Assembly: GCA_958299035.1 (NCBI GenBank)
Contig: CATQJL010000223.1
Location: forward strand, 12,386,293 to 12,450,292
Length of the DNA: 64,000 bases
Direction: 5' to 3'
Source of the DNA: Cylicocyclus nassatus
Lineage: Eukaryota > Nematoda > Chromadorea > Rhabditida > Strongylidae
The translations under genes and the position numbers were made by a program. Positions 1-13,378 of the stretch are shown here, piece after piece. The notes under the pieces are model-generated. The model was not told the DNA's origin. It saw nothing but the letters and a program-made list of their open reading frames with translations, and did no database searches. Each line of letters opens with the position of its first letter. Within the stretch, counting starts at the first letter, position 1.

Positions 1-1370
1 ATTTTGAATAAAGTGCTATGATAATTATCACTCTCCATTAGAGAGCTAGAAAAAGTTTTACGGTTATTTTTTGTTTTACGCGGACATTCAATTTTTTGCT
101 CCAATAAGCGCTCATAAGTCCTCTTCCATAAGCGTTCTGCAAAGAATTCAGATTTGGCAACATTTTATGCCTTTAGTATGGTATATACCATATCTAAAAA
201 AGCTACTTCGATTATACATGCATTCCTTGTAAGAAGATGAAAAGCTATGAAAAGGTTGCAGTGTCCAGTTGTCAACTCGAGATGCCCCAAGAAATCACTC
301 TGATAACTTTTCAATTCGTTCTCCTTATTTCCTTACAATATCGCTGCCGTTAGGGTTTAAGTTTGGTTGACACGCGTCAATAATAACAATCCTCAAAAGC
401 GTTGTTCACAATCGCGTATCATACATAATTGTGGGCAATAGCTGATGTTAAATCGCTTTTTGATTTGGCTCATATACGAGGCTTCACACTTTATGCTGAT
501 TTGAACTGAAGCTTTGCATCTCATTTTCTATTACTTTGTAACAGGTGCATGAGTTCAGAAAGGTACGCCAGGTACTGCTTCAGGAGAAAGCAGGGATGCG
601 CCATTTAACTCAAGTAAAACTATAATATATGTGCTCACTAACATCCTGCACTTGCATATTAAAGGACGGCTAAGAATTATGCTCCAACATAATCTCAAAC
701 AGTGCAGACATTCAAAATTGCGCTCCATGCTTATGTGCGCGAGAGTAAAGAAAATAGCGTGCAAGAAGTGACATATAATTGACACATATTATGACCTGTA
801 CGTATCAAAAAGGCATCCTTTGTTACAGACAAGGTAATAATTTTCGTTTTACTTTTCATAATCATTTATTTTTTCGACTGAACTTGCTATGCTATGCTTT
901 TTGGAAAGACTTTGGATAAACATGTGAACGTTTGTTTTTTACCTTTTGGCGCACTTTCGTATATCAAATAGACATCAAGTAAATAAATTTAATCTAGCTC
1001 AACATCTACCCATCTATCTCTAGTTGAGAGATTTTGAAAGTATTCTCTGCTTTGTGACGGTTCCGTAAAGCTCCGTTTTTTACACCTTTCGCTGCTTCAT
1101 TATTCTAAGCACTTATCTGTCTTCACAATTGAAATGGCTTACAATGTTTTATCAGCGAAAAACCATGAAGCATGTCAAGGGGGAAGGGGGACTTTTCATA
1201 CGATCGAGGACTTCGCACCCAATCTTCGCACCTACCTCACACCTACTTCGCATTCCCTCGACCCACGCAGTGAGTAAGATTCTCCACTACGGCTGGAAGA
1301 GGGGTGGGAGGGGGGGGGGAGGGAAGGAAGAGGACTTTTTATACGAAAGCTCCCTAATCATTGACATTTC
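1..1370. other. Non-coding stretch, no gene seen
   Basis: No reading frame here shows domain features or splice structure. From about 1208 to 1265 there are several close copies of a short cttcgcac/cacctac motif, and 1300-1330 is a G-rich purine run. Both are low-complexity features, and nothing else can be supported. Confidence 0.6.
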
Positions 1371-2204
1371 AACGCCATTCGGCTATCCGGGCCCCAAAAA
1401 TTTTTTGGCATGGATTTCGCTCAAATTTGGCTCAGAGAGGTTATCTGACATGCTGATCACGAATATCACCTTTTCTCCGTAGGAAAATGCCTCCCTGCAG
1501 GGTTACGGTGGTATACGGTAGGGGGTCAAAATCACGGACTTGCCCGAAACTTGGCCTAGAGGGATTATTCGGCCCGCTGATGCCAAATACCACATTGGTT
1601 TTGAACCACAGCGTCATTTTCTCGGGTTACGGCAGCTACACGGTAACGGGTGTAAAGCATAGTTCTGCCTGAAACGAGTGTACGACGATTCGGATGATTG
1701 TGAAGCTTTGCACACACGAACACCGCCGCGCGCTACACACCCTGCTGCGGCTTTTGCCTAAGCAAAGCACAGGAGGAGATACATTTGTCGATTTGTGATT
1801 TTTACCTCTACCGTAAACCTACCGTAACCATGCAGGGAGGCGTTTTCGTGCGGAGAAAGTGTGACATTCGTGATCAACATGTCAGATAACTCCTCTTTGC
1901 GAAGTTATAGCGGATTTTGAGATTTTGACCCCCTACCGTATACCCACCGTAACCCGAGAAAATGCTGCGGTACAAAACCAATGTGATATTCGGCGTCAGC
2001 GGGCCGAATAACCCCCTGGGCCAAGTTTCAGCTAAATCTACGATTTTGACCCCTACCGTTTACCTACCGTAACTTCACAGGAAGGCGGTTTCCTGCGGAG
2101 AAAATGTGATATTCGTGATCAGCATATCAGATAACCCCCTGGACTAATTTTGAGCGAAATCCATGACCAAAAAAATTTTGGGGCCCGGATAGCCGAATAG
2201 CGCC
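1371..2204. repeat. Foldback element with about 165-bp terminal inverted repeats
   Basis: The left arm (1371 to about 1531, starting around the motif attcggctatccgggcccc) is the imperfect reverse complement of the right arm (about 2044-2204). The interior carries repeated copies of a module that includes gattttgacccc and taccgtaac, near 1800, 1930 and 2045. There is no coding capacity. Diverged pieces of the same family are seen near 14.7-15.2 kb and 23.37-23.47 kb. This is a non-autonomous DNA element or foldback of unknown superfamily. Confidence 0.7.
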
Positions 2205-5200
2205 TCGAAAATGTACAAGATATTTGCAAATACTGCCATTGGGCACATCCCGCCATCGCAAATTTACTTTACTTGGTCACGCTTCAGCTTTGGAAGGATC
2301 ACAGTAAAGGCCGCTAGATCACAGCGCAATCATTTTCGTAAATAATTGGATGAGCCTGATAATGAAGTCTTTTCGAAGTGTCCTATTTTCTCAACGCTTA
2401 CGGAAAAGTAACACTTTCAAGTTATGCTAAGAAGTCGGATTGACGGCATGCGACATTTTTCTCGCAAAAAAATCAGATCCAAGATAGTAAACAAATTTTG
2501 TAAGAAGAATTTGTTAGTGAAGACTCGGTTACTGCAAAACTTTTGCTTTCAGTTCAAGCTGGTTTCTTCTACAGTACTGAAGCGAATGCAAGGGCAAAAA
2601 AGCAATAAGTTTGAAATTTCGGAAAATTTTCCACTATGAGATTTATGTCAGATAAATTTCACGTTTAAATTGGGGGTTGGGGTAGAGAAGATCGGACCAT
2701 GCAACTACAATGTTATTTTTCAGAGTAAATTATTTCAAACAGCCTTCAAATTACTCTTTTTCTTATTTCGCTGTGATGCATAAGCTTTTTTAAATGCTTC
2801 ACTCTTTGTATGGTGCCAGCAAGGCCGAATCTGGCATACTGCCAAATCTTATTGAATCGTTACCAAAAGATCAGGTTAATTTGAGAGCAATCGTATTAAA
2901 AAGTCTCTCTACATCCCCCCCCCTCCCCAAATCTTACCTCTTACAGTATACTAAACGCCGAGGTGCGAAACTTCACACCTAGCCGTAGGTGTTCACACAT
3001 CGCACCTCGAAATTGCTCATTGTATAAAAAGTCACTCACACGCATGTCAAACATACAGAATGACTCGTAGTTTAATTAGTCATGGTGGGCTTGAAAGGGC
3101 AGCTAAAAAGCGTGTGATATTTTGGAGTAGGGTGATTTCTGAAACCCTGTTTTTCTCGAGATTTCTTGCCTTGAATTTCAAGTTCAATGTGTCCAATCTT
3201 TTCGTGACCAACACGCAAGATTTGAACGCTTCCAAAACTTTGGTTATTACCTAAACTATACATAATCGTCTTTGAAGCTAAATTTGGCCCGAATTACCCT
3301 TTCTCTATCGCCAAGCGATTCCAGAACTGCGTAAAAGAAATAGCTGCTGGCATGCCTAGGAGAAACTGCAGTAAAATGTAACAAAAAACCCTGAGGTGCT
3401 AATATGTCTAGAGGAAGTTTTTTCATTTTGATACGGAGGCTAACAGGTAGAGCTGCGCTTTCGGACATTCGAATATGTCTAGCAAAACGCTGACAAGGAA
3501 AGGTTTCTTATCGTTAGTCAAAGTGCCTTTTCAATTGAAATGCAGAGATCTCAAAATGCAGCGAACGCTAATTCTGTATGTCTTCCTTTAGCGGAGTGCC
3601 TCTGAATAAGGAGTCGTGAGCGTTTTGTGAGCCAAATGGTGGCACTCTTTCCCATTTGCAACTGAAATGGCGAGTACGAAAATAGCAAACAGAAAGATTT
3701 TTCTTCTTAGAGAGTCTTGACAGTCACCAGTGTTGATTTTTGATTTTCTTCTAACTAAACGTTCCAATTTTCGCAGCAAAACTTTCATAATCCCTTCAGC
3801 AAATGCACTCACAGAAAAAGAAAACGAATTTGAAATCGACGTTTGATGTCTCCCAAAAAGAATTACTCTCTTTTTAAAAAGCCACTAAAACTAAGGATCC
3901 CTCCTTTGTAATGACATTTTCTGTTTTCACTGAAAAAACGGAATTTGTAGATGTGGCTTGAAATTTGCCATTTGACATTTGAATCGTAATTGCTTTAAAC
4001 AGTTCAATGCGAAATGTTTTTCTTTGCAGCAGTGATGTTTTTGTTCCAGATGTTCTGATGACTGCTCAACTTGTCAGAATCTCAAAAACTATCCTAATCT
4101 TAGCCTTTTTTGAATTTCTATTTGAGACTTCTGGAAGAACTTTGACAATACTTGGATAAATGGGGAAATTGCAATACAATCAATCGTTTGCACGTCTTCA
4201 ACTGGTTCAAATCATTTTACCCAAACTTCACTCTTTTGCGAGGTGGTAGAATAGAATACGTAAAGTCAAATGTCAATATATTCTGTGAATTTGAAGCCCA
4301 AAAAATTGACTATATTGATCGCCAATATTACAAAGCAAATGAGCTTTATCGCTCAATAATCAACAATTTCGCATTTTCAGGTGCGGTCTCGGGCGCGTTC
4401 AAAAACAACTGTTGTGATAATTTTATTAAAACCTTACAAATTGAGAAGAAAAACCGCTTGTCAAAGTGGTAAGAAAAAGCTGCTTTGATTGACATCCTAG
4501 TTTCTAAATTTTATGTTCTATGAGGTTTGAAATAATCGAATATGGAAACTGGTAGCATCAAAAAATAGTTTCAAAAATTTAGAAACCAGCTAAAGATGTC
4601 TAAATATTGCATTTGGGCTTGACTTGCTCTATCCAGCTGCAAACAAAGTTCTTTCAATAGTCTGAAATGAGAATTCGAAAGAGAGTAAAGTAAGGGTAGC
4701 AGGAAACCATGGGTTGCAAATCTGACGATTATTCACGACCATCCAAGGAGTCGGAAAGAAACTCTGAAAGAGGAACATTTTTTTGTATCAAACTCCCATC
4801 ATTCAGCATTAGACATCATAATTTCATAAAGCTACACATCAAATCATTAGATAATCGAGCAGTTGTTCCGGACCCATTTGTATCCATTTTGAGTTGCCTA
4901 CTTTGTAACTGAGTTGATTTTACACAGACAACGTTGCCAATGCGCGCCCTATTTGTGGTCTATTTACGTTTGTGCTTCATCCTATCCCAGCCTACGAACG
5001 GTGGTTGGATCTTTTTGTTTAATTTTTCATTTCGAACGAAAAGTACTCTGGATTAACGTCAACTTCTATAGCTCGTAATGTAGCTGCCGAAGCGTGCCTT
5101 CATGCTCGCACGGTCTGCCGAACCGTAATCGATGGGCTTATGATGATGTACCATGCTAGACGCAACCTTGTGAAGTTGTGCTCGACGACCAGTATGATCG

Positions 5201-5986
5201 CCGTGCTCGTTATCAAGACAGGCAAATAATAGTGCTCTCTGCTGGAGATGCTGGCAGTTCGTCGTGACCGGCACAAGATCAGAGGTCGAGCATGTCATAG
5301 TATAGCGGTGACCGTTCGCTTAGACCGTAAACGCCATGTACAAAGAGTTTTGTTGAGTTCCAAAGTGAGACCTTTTTTGAGTATTCAACATCCACCTGAG
5401 ACTTTTGCTGCTTTTGAGTGGCTCTTAGCTTCGGGTTCCATTTGCCTGATGTTGTTTTGCTTGCCTTATCTTCCTACTTTGTGACCATTCATCTATATCC
5501 TAACTTCTAACTTTGCCTTTTATCAGTTGTGCACCGATGCTGCACTTTCATAAGCAAGGAAAATCTTTGTTGCGGCTAATGGAAAGGAACATGGTTGCAG
5601 AGATCAAATTTGCTTAAACATCTTTATAACTATTGATATTACATAGTTTTTGATTAAACGCCTTGAAGGCCAATCAGTGCTCCATAAGTGTTGTAAAATA
5701 AATTCGATGCATAGAACTTCTCGAACTCTGCGTAAAAAACTGCTTTACTCTACATACACTATCTAGTGTAGTGGCGTGCGATGCGCTATCGCAACGTTCA
5801 TCAGAGAATTATGATCATGCTTACGTATATCCATTGTCTCGACTAGCGTTCTCAAGCTGATAACTGTACACAACTCCAGTCGAAATGCACTTCAAAAGTC
5901 TCCACTCATCATCCTCTCCAAACTAATTCCCAACAACTGTTCCGTCTGCCTTTGGCACCTTCTTTTGCCGCTGCAAAAGTGTCACC
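2205..5986. other. Non-coding stretch, no gene recognised
   Basis: Several short open frames occur, the longest being 106 codons at 4152-4472 on the plus strand. None has a recognisable domain, signal peptide or neighbouring exon with matching splice borders. The sequence is AT-rich and otherwise featureless. A small hairpin-like motif based on gaggtgcgaa and ttcgcacctc is near 2960-3010. Confidence 0.5.
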
Positions 5987-6305
5987 TTAACACGTTGACG
6001 ACAATGTGCATTTTGAGTTGTCTGCCTCGTGGGACAATGCCTTCTACGGCTAAGTCATATTTTTTCAGCGAAAATCATGCATATCGTCAACTACAGTATA
6101 CCTACAGTATTCCTATGAAGCGTGTGAGAAACGCAGAAGTATTTTCTAGGGTCAGAGCGTAAGAGAACTTCTAAAACAATTGTAGTCCAAGATAGCGGTC
6201 ATTTTAACAAAAATTAAGCCGTGACCCACCATGTGGGTCACATTGTCCCACGTGGCAGTCATTGCATGACCCACCATGTGGGTCACGTTGTCGTCAATGT
6301 GTTAA
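5987..6305. mobile_element. TTAA-flanked MITE (319 bp)
   Basis: The sequence TTAA at both edges is followed by inverted ends: cacgttgacgacaatgtg on the left and its near complement, cacgttgtcgtcaatgtg, on the right. Inside, gacccaccatgtgggtca occurs twice (about 6224 and 6269) and is itself palindromic. TTAA duplications are typical of piggyBac-type transposition. Assignment to that superfamily is an inference from the TTAA alone, because no transposase is present. Confidence 0.75.
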
Positions 6306-8031
6306 ACGCTGTGCGCGTTGTTCATTGCGGCGAACAACAAGCCTGCAAAGGACAACTCTCGCGGTAGCCAAGGCCGGTTGTTTTGGATCGGTGGCGATCC
6401 AGTTCGAATTTCTAAAGTTTGAAGAATTCTGAATGAGCTTAGTGCCCATATGCCCATGCGCTAAACTCGTGTGCGGATCTTGATAGATGTTGCAGATCTT
6501 AATTTTCAACATAGATCAACGCGAAAGCCATCCTCCAAAAAAGTCGGTGCATTTGCATAATTACGGCCAACTTTCTAAATTTGATCAGTCATGAAACCGC
6601 TTGAAACCTCGTAATCTTAGGCTTAAGTAAAAGAGATAAATCATGGTTTAGATTCACGTCACCACAGCCACAACTAAATAGAAGGCATCCCGACTTTAAT
6701 GCTGTAGCATCTTAGCAAAAAAGTCAAGAACTCTACACAAAATCCATGCAACGTGAAGGATTGAACACGGAAATTTTTGAACCTAGAAATGCACTTTTGC
6801 AGCAAAGCGTATTCGTAAGTAAGGTTAAGGACCGCTTATGTGCGGTCTTTTGCTGAAGCCTACGCAAAGTTGACTGGAGCGCCCTTCGCCGCAGCTAGAG
6901 AAAGGCTATAACAATCACAGTTCCCGTTCTACTCAAATAAGTGCTCGAAGTCTTGTATTCGTCAAGAAACTTTTTCGGAATATCTATCTAGAACGAAGTT
7001 TTATACGAGAGCACAACTTCTTTCTGTCTTTTCAATAAAAGGCAGCATCAGCGTCAAACAGTTGTCCTGAGGTTGTTCAAAACTCAAAATGAATAAGGGC
7101 AGAAGTGATATAAGTGATATAAGACAATAATCGGCTTTACAGTTATTGCCCTACAGTTTTTGCAACTTTCCATACTTCTCGGCAAAAAAAAGAGAAACGA
7201 AAAACATTAATATTTCCATAACATATAGATGAAAATGAAACGTTTTAGATTTGGACGTAGTATCAACAGTGAAGCAACATAGGTAAATTATGAAGTGTGG
7301 TGTCTGAAAAAAAAATGAGGAATGAAAGTTGGTTTGCTGTCAACGTTTGGAAGATCAATTGTATCGGAAGCGGCTTTGCACTCAATACATATGTTGTAAG
7401 TTACGTTGCTTTTTTGCCTTGATTTTTATATTAGTTTTACACACACCGGTACTGTTGGGTATACATGTGCTTTCAAAAGCTCGTATTCAGCTCTATCAAC
7501 TTTACTGTTTTAGCTAGAAATAAAGGGAAAAACGTTAAAGCTTTTAAAAGGAAAAGCCGTTTTCGACAACTTTTTTATAGCTTTCCAAAAAGGCTAGAAC
7601 GCCTAAAAAACAGTTGCAAAAGATATTGTGATACAAGCGAAGGAAATCCAAGACTTAACTCCTAATCAATGGATATGGCGGAGATTGCGGAAGGAACGGT
7701 ATTTGATTACAAAGCACCATCATTGATGGGTTACTACCAAAACTCCAAATTTTGGTAGTAACCCATCAATCAACGCAAGTTGAAGCGAAAAGCGACGAGC
7801 GTCGTTGCAGCGGAGTGTTGCTTCGGCGACTTTCTCACAACGGCATTAGACTATCGAGTATGAAGGGAGCAAGCATACACTCAGTCCACTTTGGTCAAGC
7901 TGCGCCCGCGCTCTGCAAGGCTCATGCACCACATTGATGGGCATCTTAATCTGCTGTTTTGCCAGCCCAGAACAGCTGTTCTTTCTAGCTGTTGAAGCTT
8001 GCATAAGCATTTTCTCGTTATTATGCATATA
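6306..8031. other. Non-coding stretch with one perfect hairpin
   Basis: No gene is recognised. The only clear structure is the perfect hairpin at 7722-7770, listed separately. A short hairpin (gaccgc / gcggtc) is at about 6830-6850. Confidence 0.5.
7722..7770. repeat. Perfect 21-bp hairpin, 7-nt loop
   Basis: Arms 7722-7742 and 7750-7770 are exact reverse complements (attgatgggttactaccaaa and its complement, plus one further base), separated by 7 nt. Lack of decay suggests either a recent origin or selection. A MITE end or a small-RNA precursor are both possible, and nothing decides between them. Confidence 0.8.
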
Positions 8032-8712
8032 CAGGGTGTCCCAAAAAGATGTGCACACTGTTTGATTGTTAATAACTCTTTTGCTTTCATGACTTTTGCC
8101 GAGCTTGCATACCATTTTGTAGAGCGAGGATAAACTTAGATTTACAGAATGGAGCGAACTACCTATCACTCTTCGTTATTACTGTAGGATCACGTTATGA
8201 ACTAGCATATAGCGTCTTTGTGAAATAATCCTTTCGATGAAATAATTCCGAAAAAATCTAAAAATTAGTGTAGCAAGGTTTTCAGGGTGCTGATTTCACT
8301 ACTTAACTTTCCACCAGTTTTTCGAGCTTTCTGATGGCGTATTCACATTTCTGATAGACATTGGAAAATCAGTTGTTTTGAATTAACCAAATTTGAAATA
8401 ACGCGTGAAAGAAACAGTATATTGACGTGCAATTTTTATATTTAGAATCAGCAACTTCAATTAATCCAGTTCAAGAGTTTCTGGCTTGTTTGGCTTTCCC
8501 TCTGGAGCAAAATACCGCTTTCAATGGGTTAAAATTTCTCGAAATTTCTACCGTAATCCTACAGAAATGAAGAGCTGTTGAGAAGTCGCTCCATACTGTA
8601 AATCTAAGTTGAACCTCGCTCTAAAGAATGGTACCTGAAGCTCGGCAAAAGACATGAAAGCAAGAGAGTTATTAACAATCAAACAGTGTGGACATCTTTT
8701 TGGGAAACCCTG
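8032..8712. mobile_element. TA-flanked MITE with about 130-bp terminal inverted repeats (681 bp)
   Basis: The element starts cagggtgtcccaaaaagatg after TA (8030-8031) and ends in the near complement followed by TA (8713-8714). The inverted repeats are long: the motif gtttgattgttaataactc and the following 100 bp recur in reverse at 8580-8700. TA duplication and the CAGGGTG end fit the Tc1/mariner superfamily. There is no open frame for a transposase, so it is a non-autonomous copy. Confidence 0.8.
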
Positions 8713-8802
8713 TAGTAGCACTGTTCATGATAAACCATGAACTGCAAATTTTGTGGTTCAGCAACTACTTGTAACTGAGTGGAACGTGGTCTTTACAAAC
8801 TA

Positions 8803-9101
8803 CTAGCTGGCAAACCCGGCTCCGCCCGGCCCTGTCATTATTATATTCGTAATCAGATGCTCGATTACCCCCCTGTGCCAACTCCCAGTCCCGTAGCTCA
8901 GATTTTGCAAAAAATCGATAAAATCGACATCGATCGATAACGAAAAGTAGCCTATGACACGCTCCCTGCCCCGAAGTATATGTGTGCCAAGTTTGGTCCC
9001 GATCGGTTCAGAAATAAAAATTTCTATTCCGCACATACGTACAGACAGACATACAGACATACATACAGACAGACATTCAGCTTTATATATAAGATTAGCT
9101 T
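8803..9101 (+). repeat. LINE/SINE-like tail repeat, family 2, copy 1
   Basis: Begins ctagctggcaaacccggctc and ends in repeated agacagacat units plus cagctttatatataagatta. The same order of motifs (cgatcgataacgaaaagtag, ccaagtttggtcccgatcgg, the gacagaca tract, the tata end) recurs at 14.4, 42.4 and 43.3 kb in both orientations. This looks like the 3' tail of an RTE-like LINE or a SINE using it. No protein is encoded. Confidence 0.65.
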
Positions 9102-11320
9102 GGCTAAATAATTTTGGCGTTTTTAACGGTTTGTAGAAATGTCACAGATAGATTTATGTATGAATGGGTACCATTAGAAAGAGTTAATCAAAGGGAATCC
9201 GATAACTGACTCTGGTTGCCCAAAGATTATTTCTTTGATGGCAAAGTGGTGCAGGAAAAAAAGGTTTTAATCCAAAAAACAAACGGAAATTGGGTGTATA
9301 GTGTGCGAATGGTACGCACACAAACAATTACAATCTTTCCAACCATTTGCATAGCTATACACGGTTGAATTCAAGCGATGGCTACCAAAAACTAAATTCC
9401 GCGCGCAATGCCTAGAAATTTTCACATTCTTGGCTAAAGAGATTCTTAAGCAGCAGGTCACAATCGTGGCCATATCACCCAACGTGTATCCAACAATGTA
9501 TTTATGCTGTATGTATGTGTATGTGAATGTGTATCCAACAATCAAACTCGCCTGTGTATTTACTGAAGCATGCAAAGGGGGAAATTAGATATTCAAATAT
9601 TGATTTTTCAGAAGTTTATCTAAGTCATGACTGTCTTTTGTCACGAAGTAGTAGAGGTTTCAAGCTACCAATTTACAAGAAATCATAGCTCGATAACTGT
9701 TAATTAAATTTTTAGAGAACTTCGAAGTTGCATGTCAGAACCAAATCAGTTACTAGCCGGCCTAATTAACCCATTACTTACTCTGATAAAATTTCCGTCG
9801 TCGCTGTCTTCAAGATCTGTTCGGTTCTTTCCGACTTATTGCTAGTGTAATGAACTTGATAAGTTAATTCTTTTCCATTAAGCGATTGAAAGACAATGCC
9901 GAAATTCCTATGCAACTCGCAAGTGATAAAACGACTAGCCTGTTGATAACTTACGGTGATATTTTCGCGTCTGCAAGCAACTTATTTTCAGTGGGGTATT
10001 GTGTTTTGTTAGCCTAAAAACGAGTTCTTCTCGATGACTATTGAAAAAAACTTGAAAGAAAAGTTATAGAATTTTCGGTTTTGAATCAGCGCAGAGCGAT
10101 TTGAGATCAAAGTTGGCAAAGTTTAGGTGAAAAAAATGCCTAGCCGTTATACGTGCCCCTTTTAAAGAAAAAGAATGACCCAATGGAAAAAAATTTTTAG
10201 TTATGCAATTGGTTTTTTGTAGCGGTTATCCCGAACAGCCTAGTACACTGCTCCCAAAAATTTCGCAACATAGGTGCGCCTAGTGGTAAAGAGATTTTTT
10301 CGAAAGCGTGTGCAGTTACATATTTTCCAGGGTTATGACGATGGTAACAGATCTCTCAGTCATATGTGAAGGACATATAATCACTAACAATGCCTTAAAA
10401 CACATAATGCACGAACAACAAGGTAACAGAAAAACAATATCTTTGCCCCATAGCCAAGCCCGTCCTGAAATGTGCATTTACACACACTAACAGGAAAGAT
10501 CTGTTTGACTGTAAATAATCAAATTCTGATGAGATCAGAGGTTCAAGATTTTGTGGATATGAATCTTTACCCTGAATCAACTCCGTTGAAATAGTTTAAA
10601 TTACCCACAAATAAGAAAGACATTTGCACATTCTTTCTCAATGACTACTTCGATAAAGGTTTGTCTCTCTCTCTTCTCCCCCCTTATTATTTCGCAAGTG
10701 CTTATGTCTCTTTGAATATTCGCCAATGCAGCGTTTTCACTTTTCTAAATTATAAGAACTTCTACTCACGAATGGTATTCTTTTGAGAAGTTTCTCGATT
10801 GCGACACTGTCTCGGCCATTATTGCTAAAAAAAAGCACATATTTCGGTTAGCATAACAGTAGTTGAGCCCTTTAGCTGAACAACAGCAGACATCGAACAC
10901 TCACACATAATCTGATGTAATTTTCGAGCACATTCCACCATGAATTACTTCTGGAAATGTAGTGGTGTCCAACTTCTTCTTCTGAAATAAACATCAACAA
11001 AGGGCGCAGAATGTTTTTGCACATGTTTATAGTCTTTGTAGCCAACCCTTACATCGCCGCTACTCTTTCATTCTTTGAAATTTGCCAATTTTAGTGATGT
11101 TATTCTTTGATATTTTATTTCTAAATATTAGCAAGTATAATATCCGTTAGAGGTTGGTCTTAGAATCCAAACACAGTAAGCAGCGCAGGCTTGATGTTTG
11201 GCATCAGTGGAGGGCTCGGCACTAGGATGAAAGAATTTCCGTCACAGAGAGAAAAACCCCTTTTTCAATATACATACTTTGCTGTGTATTTTTGAAAGAA
11301 AATTGAGTGATATTTTCCTG

Positions 11321-11559
11321 TTACTTATGGACGGTTCTTTCCAATCTACTCCAGTCTAAAGCTTTCTGAGCTCTTAACGGAAAATCTTGACTCTCAGAAG
11401 GTGGTGTCGCCAGCATGCAGACTAGGAAAACGTTTGGTTTTTCAAGCTCTGTAGCCGCGCCCGTTCGAGCATTGCACATGACTAAAGCTCCCGAACTGGA
11501 ATGGTGTTCCAAGCATCCAATGTCCACCTCGCCAGAAAGTATTCTTTGATTTGAGTGTA
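11321..11559 (-). CDS. Possible terminal exon of an unknown gene
   Basis: On the minus strand a pyrimidine-rich acceptor (gcgttttttcag) is followed by an open frame of about 78 codons that ends in TAA. The predicted peptide starts VHSNQRILSGEVDIGC and has mixed composition rather than low complexity. It contains ALDWSRLERTVHK at its end. I do not recognise a family. No upstream exon with a matching donor could be fixed, and the frame may simply be open by chance. It is listed because acceptor, composition and stop are all in plausible positions. Confidence 0.2.
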
Positions 11560-12000
11560 CTGAAAAAACGCCACTTTTTTCATAAGTGAAAATCACATTT
11601 TCCTAATTTTCAACTCTAAGCAAAATGCGGGATTTCCGCAAAAAATAATTAATTGATATGCTTATTCTCGTAAGCGGCAATGAGTTAATGTAATCCATAA
11701 TCGAAACCTTTGTCAGTTTTGCCTGTACATTGATTGATTTGCTCTAAAACCATCTTTTACAGCTCTCAAAACCTGAAGCATGAGTTTTGAAATTCTCTTC
11801 GAAACTCTGACGTTCACAATGTTTATATGTGGGCTTTCTTGAAAGCGGCGTCCACAAAATTTTGTTTTTCTTGTTTCTGTCATTTTGGGGCCTTTCCGTG
11901 TACCCGATTATAGTTTTGAAAAGTTCACATTGTCCAAACCTCTAAAAATCCGTTTTTTGAAAACCCTATTTTGAGGGCGAGGACGGCTTTCAGTGCAAGG

Positions 12001-12058
12001 GTGGGCGTAGCTTCATATAATGTGGGCGTGGCTTGATAGTGTGGGCGTGGCTTGATAG
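12001..12058. repeat. Short tandem repeat, unit gtgggcgtggcttgatag
   Basis: Three copies of a GC-rich 18-bp motif, the first diverged, occur in an otherwise AT-rich context. Confidence 0.7.
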
Positions 12059-13378
12059 CGCTGTTGCTGTCCCAAGTTAGTTAGAGAATCTCTCCTGGGC
12101 TTACATTCAAGATCACTAACCGGAGGGGGTAAGATTTAGCTAGGACGCTGTCTTTAAGTTCAGTGTCCATAAACGTCCACACATATAGAAGCGAAATGTA
12201 TATCATCATCGAAGTGTTATAGAAATCGGAATTACATAAAAATTAAGTCACCCTAAGACTAATTACAAGAAGTTCACAAATTTTACGAAAGTCTTAGAAC
12301 ATTTCCAGATCGAACAAACTGTACACGCTCCCTCCATACAGACCACCTTCCCTCACTTCGGCCTCCATTACTGGAAGGAGAGAGAGGAGGAAAAGCTGAG
12401 GCAGATATGGAAACCAATACAAAGCTACTCCCAATCTTTAGCATTATGAGCTGCTGCGGCGACAGTTGTAGCATTCATGAAAATCTAATAGAAATTATTT
12501 TTCAGGCTTTGCACATTGAAAATGTTCTTGAAAAGTAAGATAATGATGAACTTTTGCCTTTATGATTAAAATCACATTTTATCTGAAAAGTCTGGATTAC
12601 TAAGGCAGAAGAGAGGTAGAGGAAGTTTTTTGGATTTAGCCGCAAGATCGGCATGTAATGCAAAACAAACGGGTTTTTTGGTCTCGCAACGAAGCCAGGG
12701 CACGATTCATGTAAACAATTTTGGTTAACCTTGGTGTTCCTTAAACCAACATTTTGCTTAATAGAGGTCGCCTCGCGGCATAAAGCACCTAAATACTTAA
12801 TTCACTTTTCTTGGCTTACGTACCTCAAGATTTTCGGTCATTGGGATCATGATTATACCCAAGAGTATTGGAACACCAAGTTAAAACGATGTCCAGATAT
12901 AGCTTTGCATTGCGACTAACACATCTTTGCTGCAATTGACTCTTCTAGATAAGAATAGCAAAGCTGCAAGATGAAGTAACATACAGAAGCGACACATAGA
13001 ACGTACGAAGAAAGTACATTCTTCTCTCGATAACTTGAATGAAATGAATATTGCTAAGTACTCGAAGTGAAAGAAACTTTCATTGCGTGATAACAGCGCG
13101 AATTTCATTATTCGTTGAAAAGTGAAAGTGAGTGGTTGCAAAAACTTCAGCTCAAATGCATTTTATCTAGCTCTTACACCCTAAAGATCGTTCTATAAGA
13201 TCGGTAATAAGTGAGTGCGAGAGTGCTCCGCAGTTCTTATTTCACCTTGTGTATAGAAATGGAACTTCAGCAGTGCATTAGCGTTTGAATTTGCCTCCAA
13301 TCGTTAGAAGTTTCATGCATACAGTAAATGTAAGATGTTTGAGTCATAACAATACACCAAACCGATTACCTAAGCTTC

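Larger units (their letters stand above)
9102..13378. other. Mostly non-coding stretch
   Basis: No gene is firmly recognised. It contains one weak exon candidate on the minus strand (11321-11559) and a small tandem repeat (12001-12058), both listed separately. A second weak minus-strand splice acceptor (ctctctccttccag) lies near 12386, followed by a short open frame. No domain supports it. Confidence 0.45.

Noticed and set aside
1200..3010. CRISPR-like array from repeated gcacct motifs
   Set aside because: Motifs are short, unevenly spaced and embedded in eukaryotic repeat DNA. There are no spacers of constant length.
4152..4472. 106-codon plus-strand frame as a gene
   Set aside because: No domain, no signal peptide, no matching exon, AT-rich composition. 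Expected by chance in this amount of sequence.
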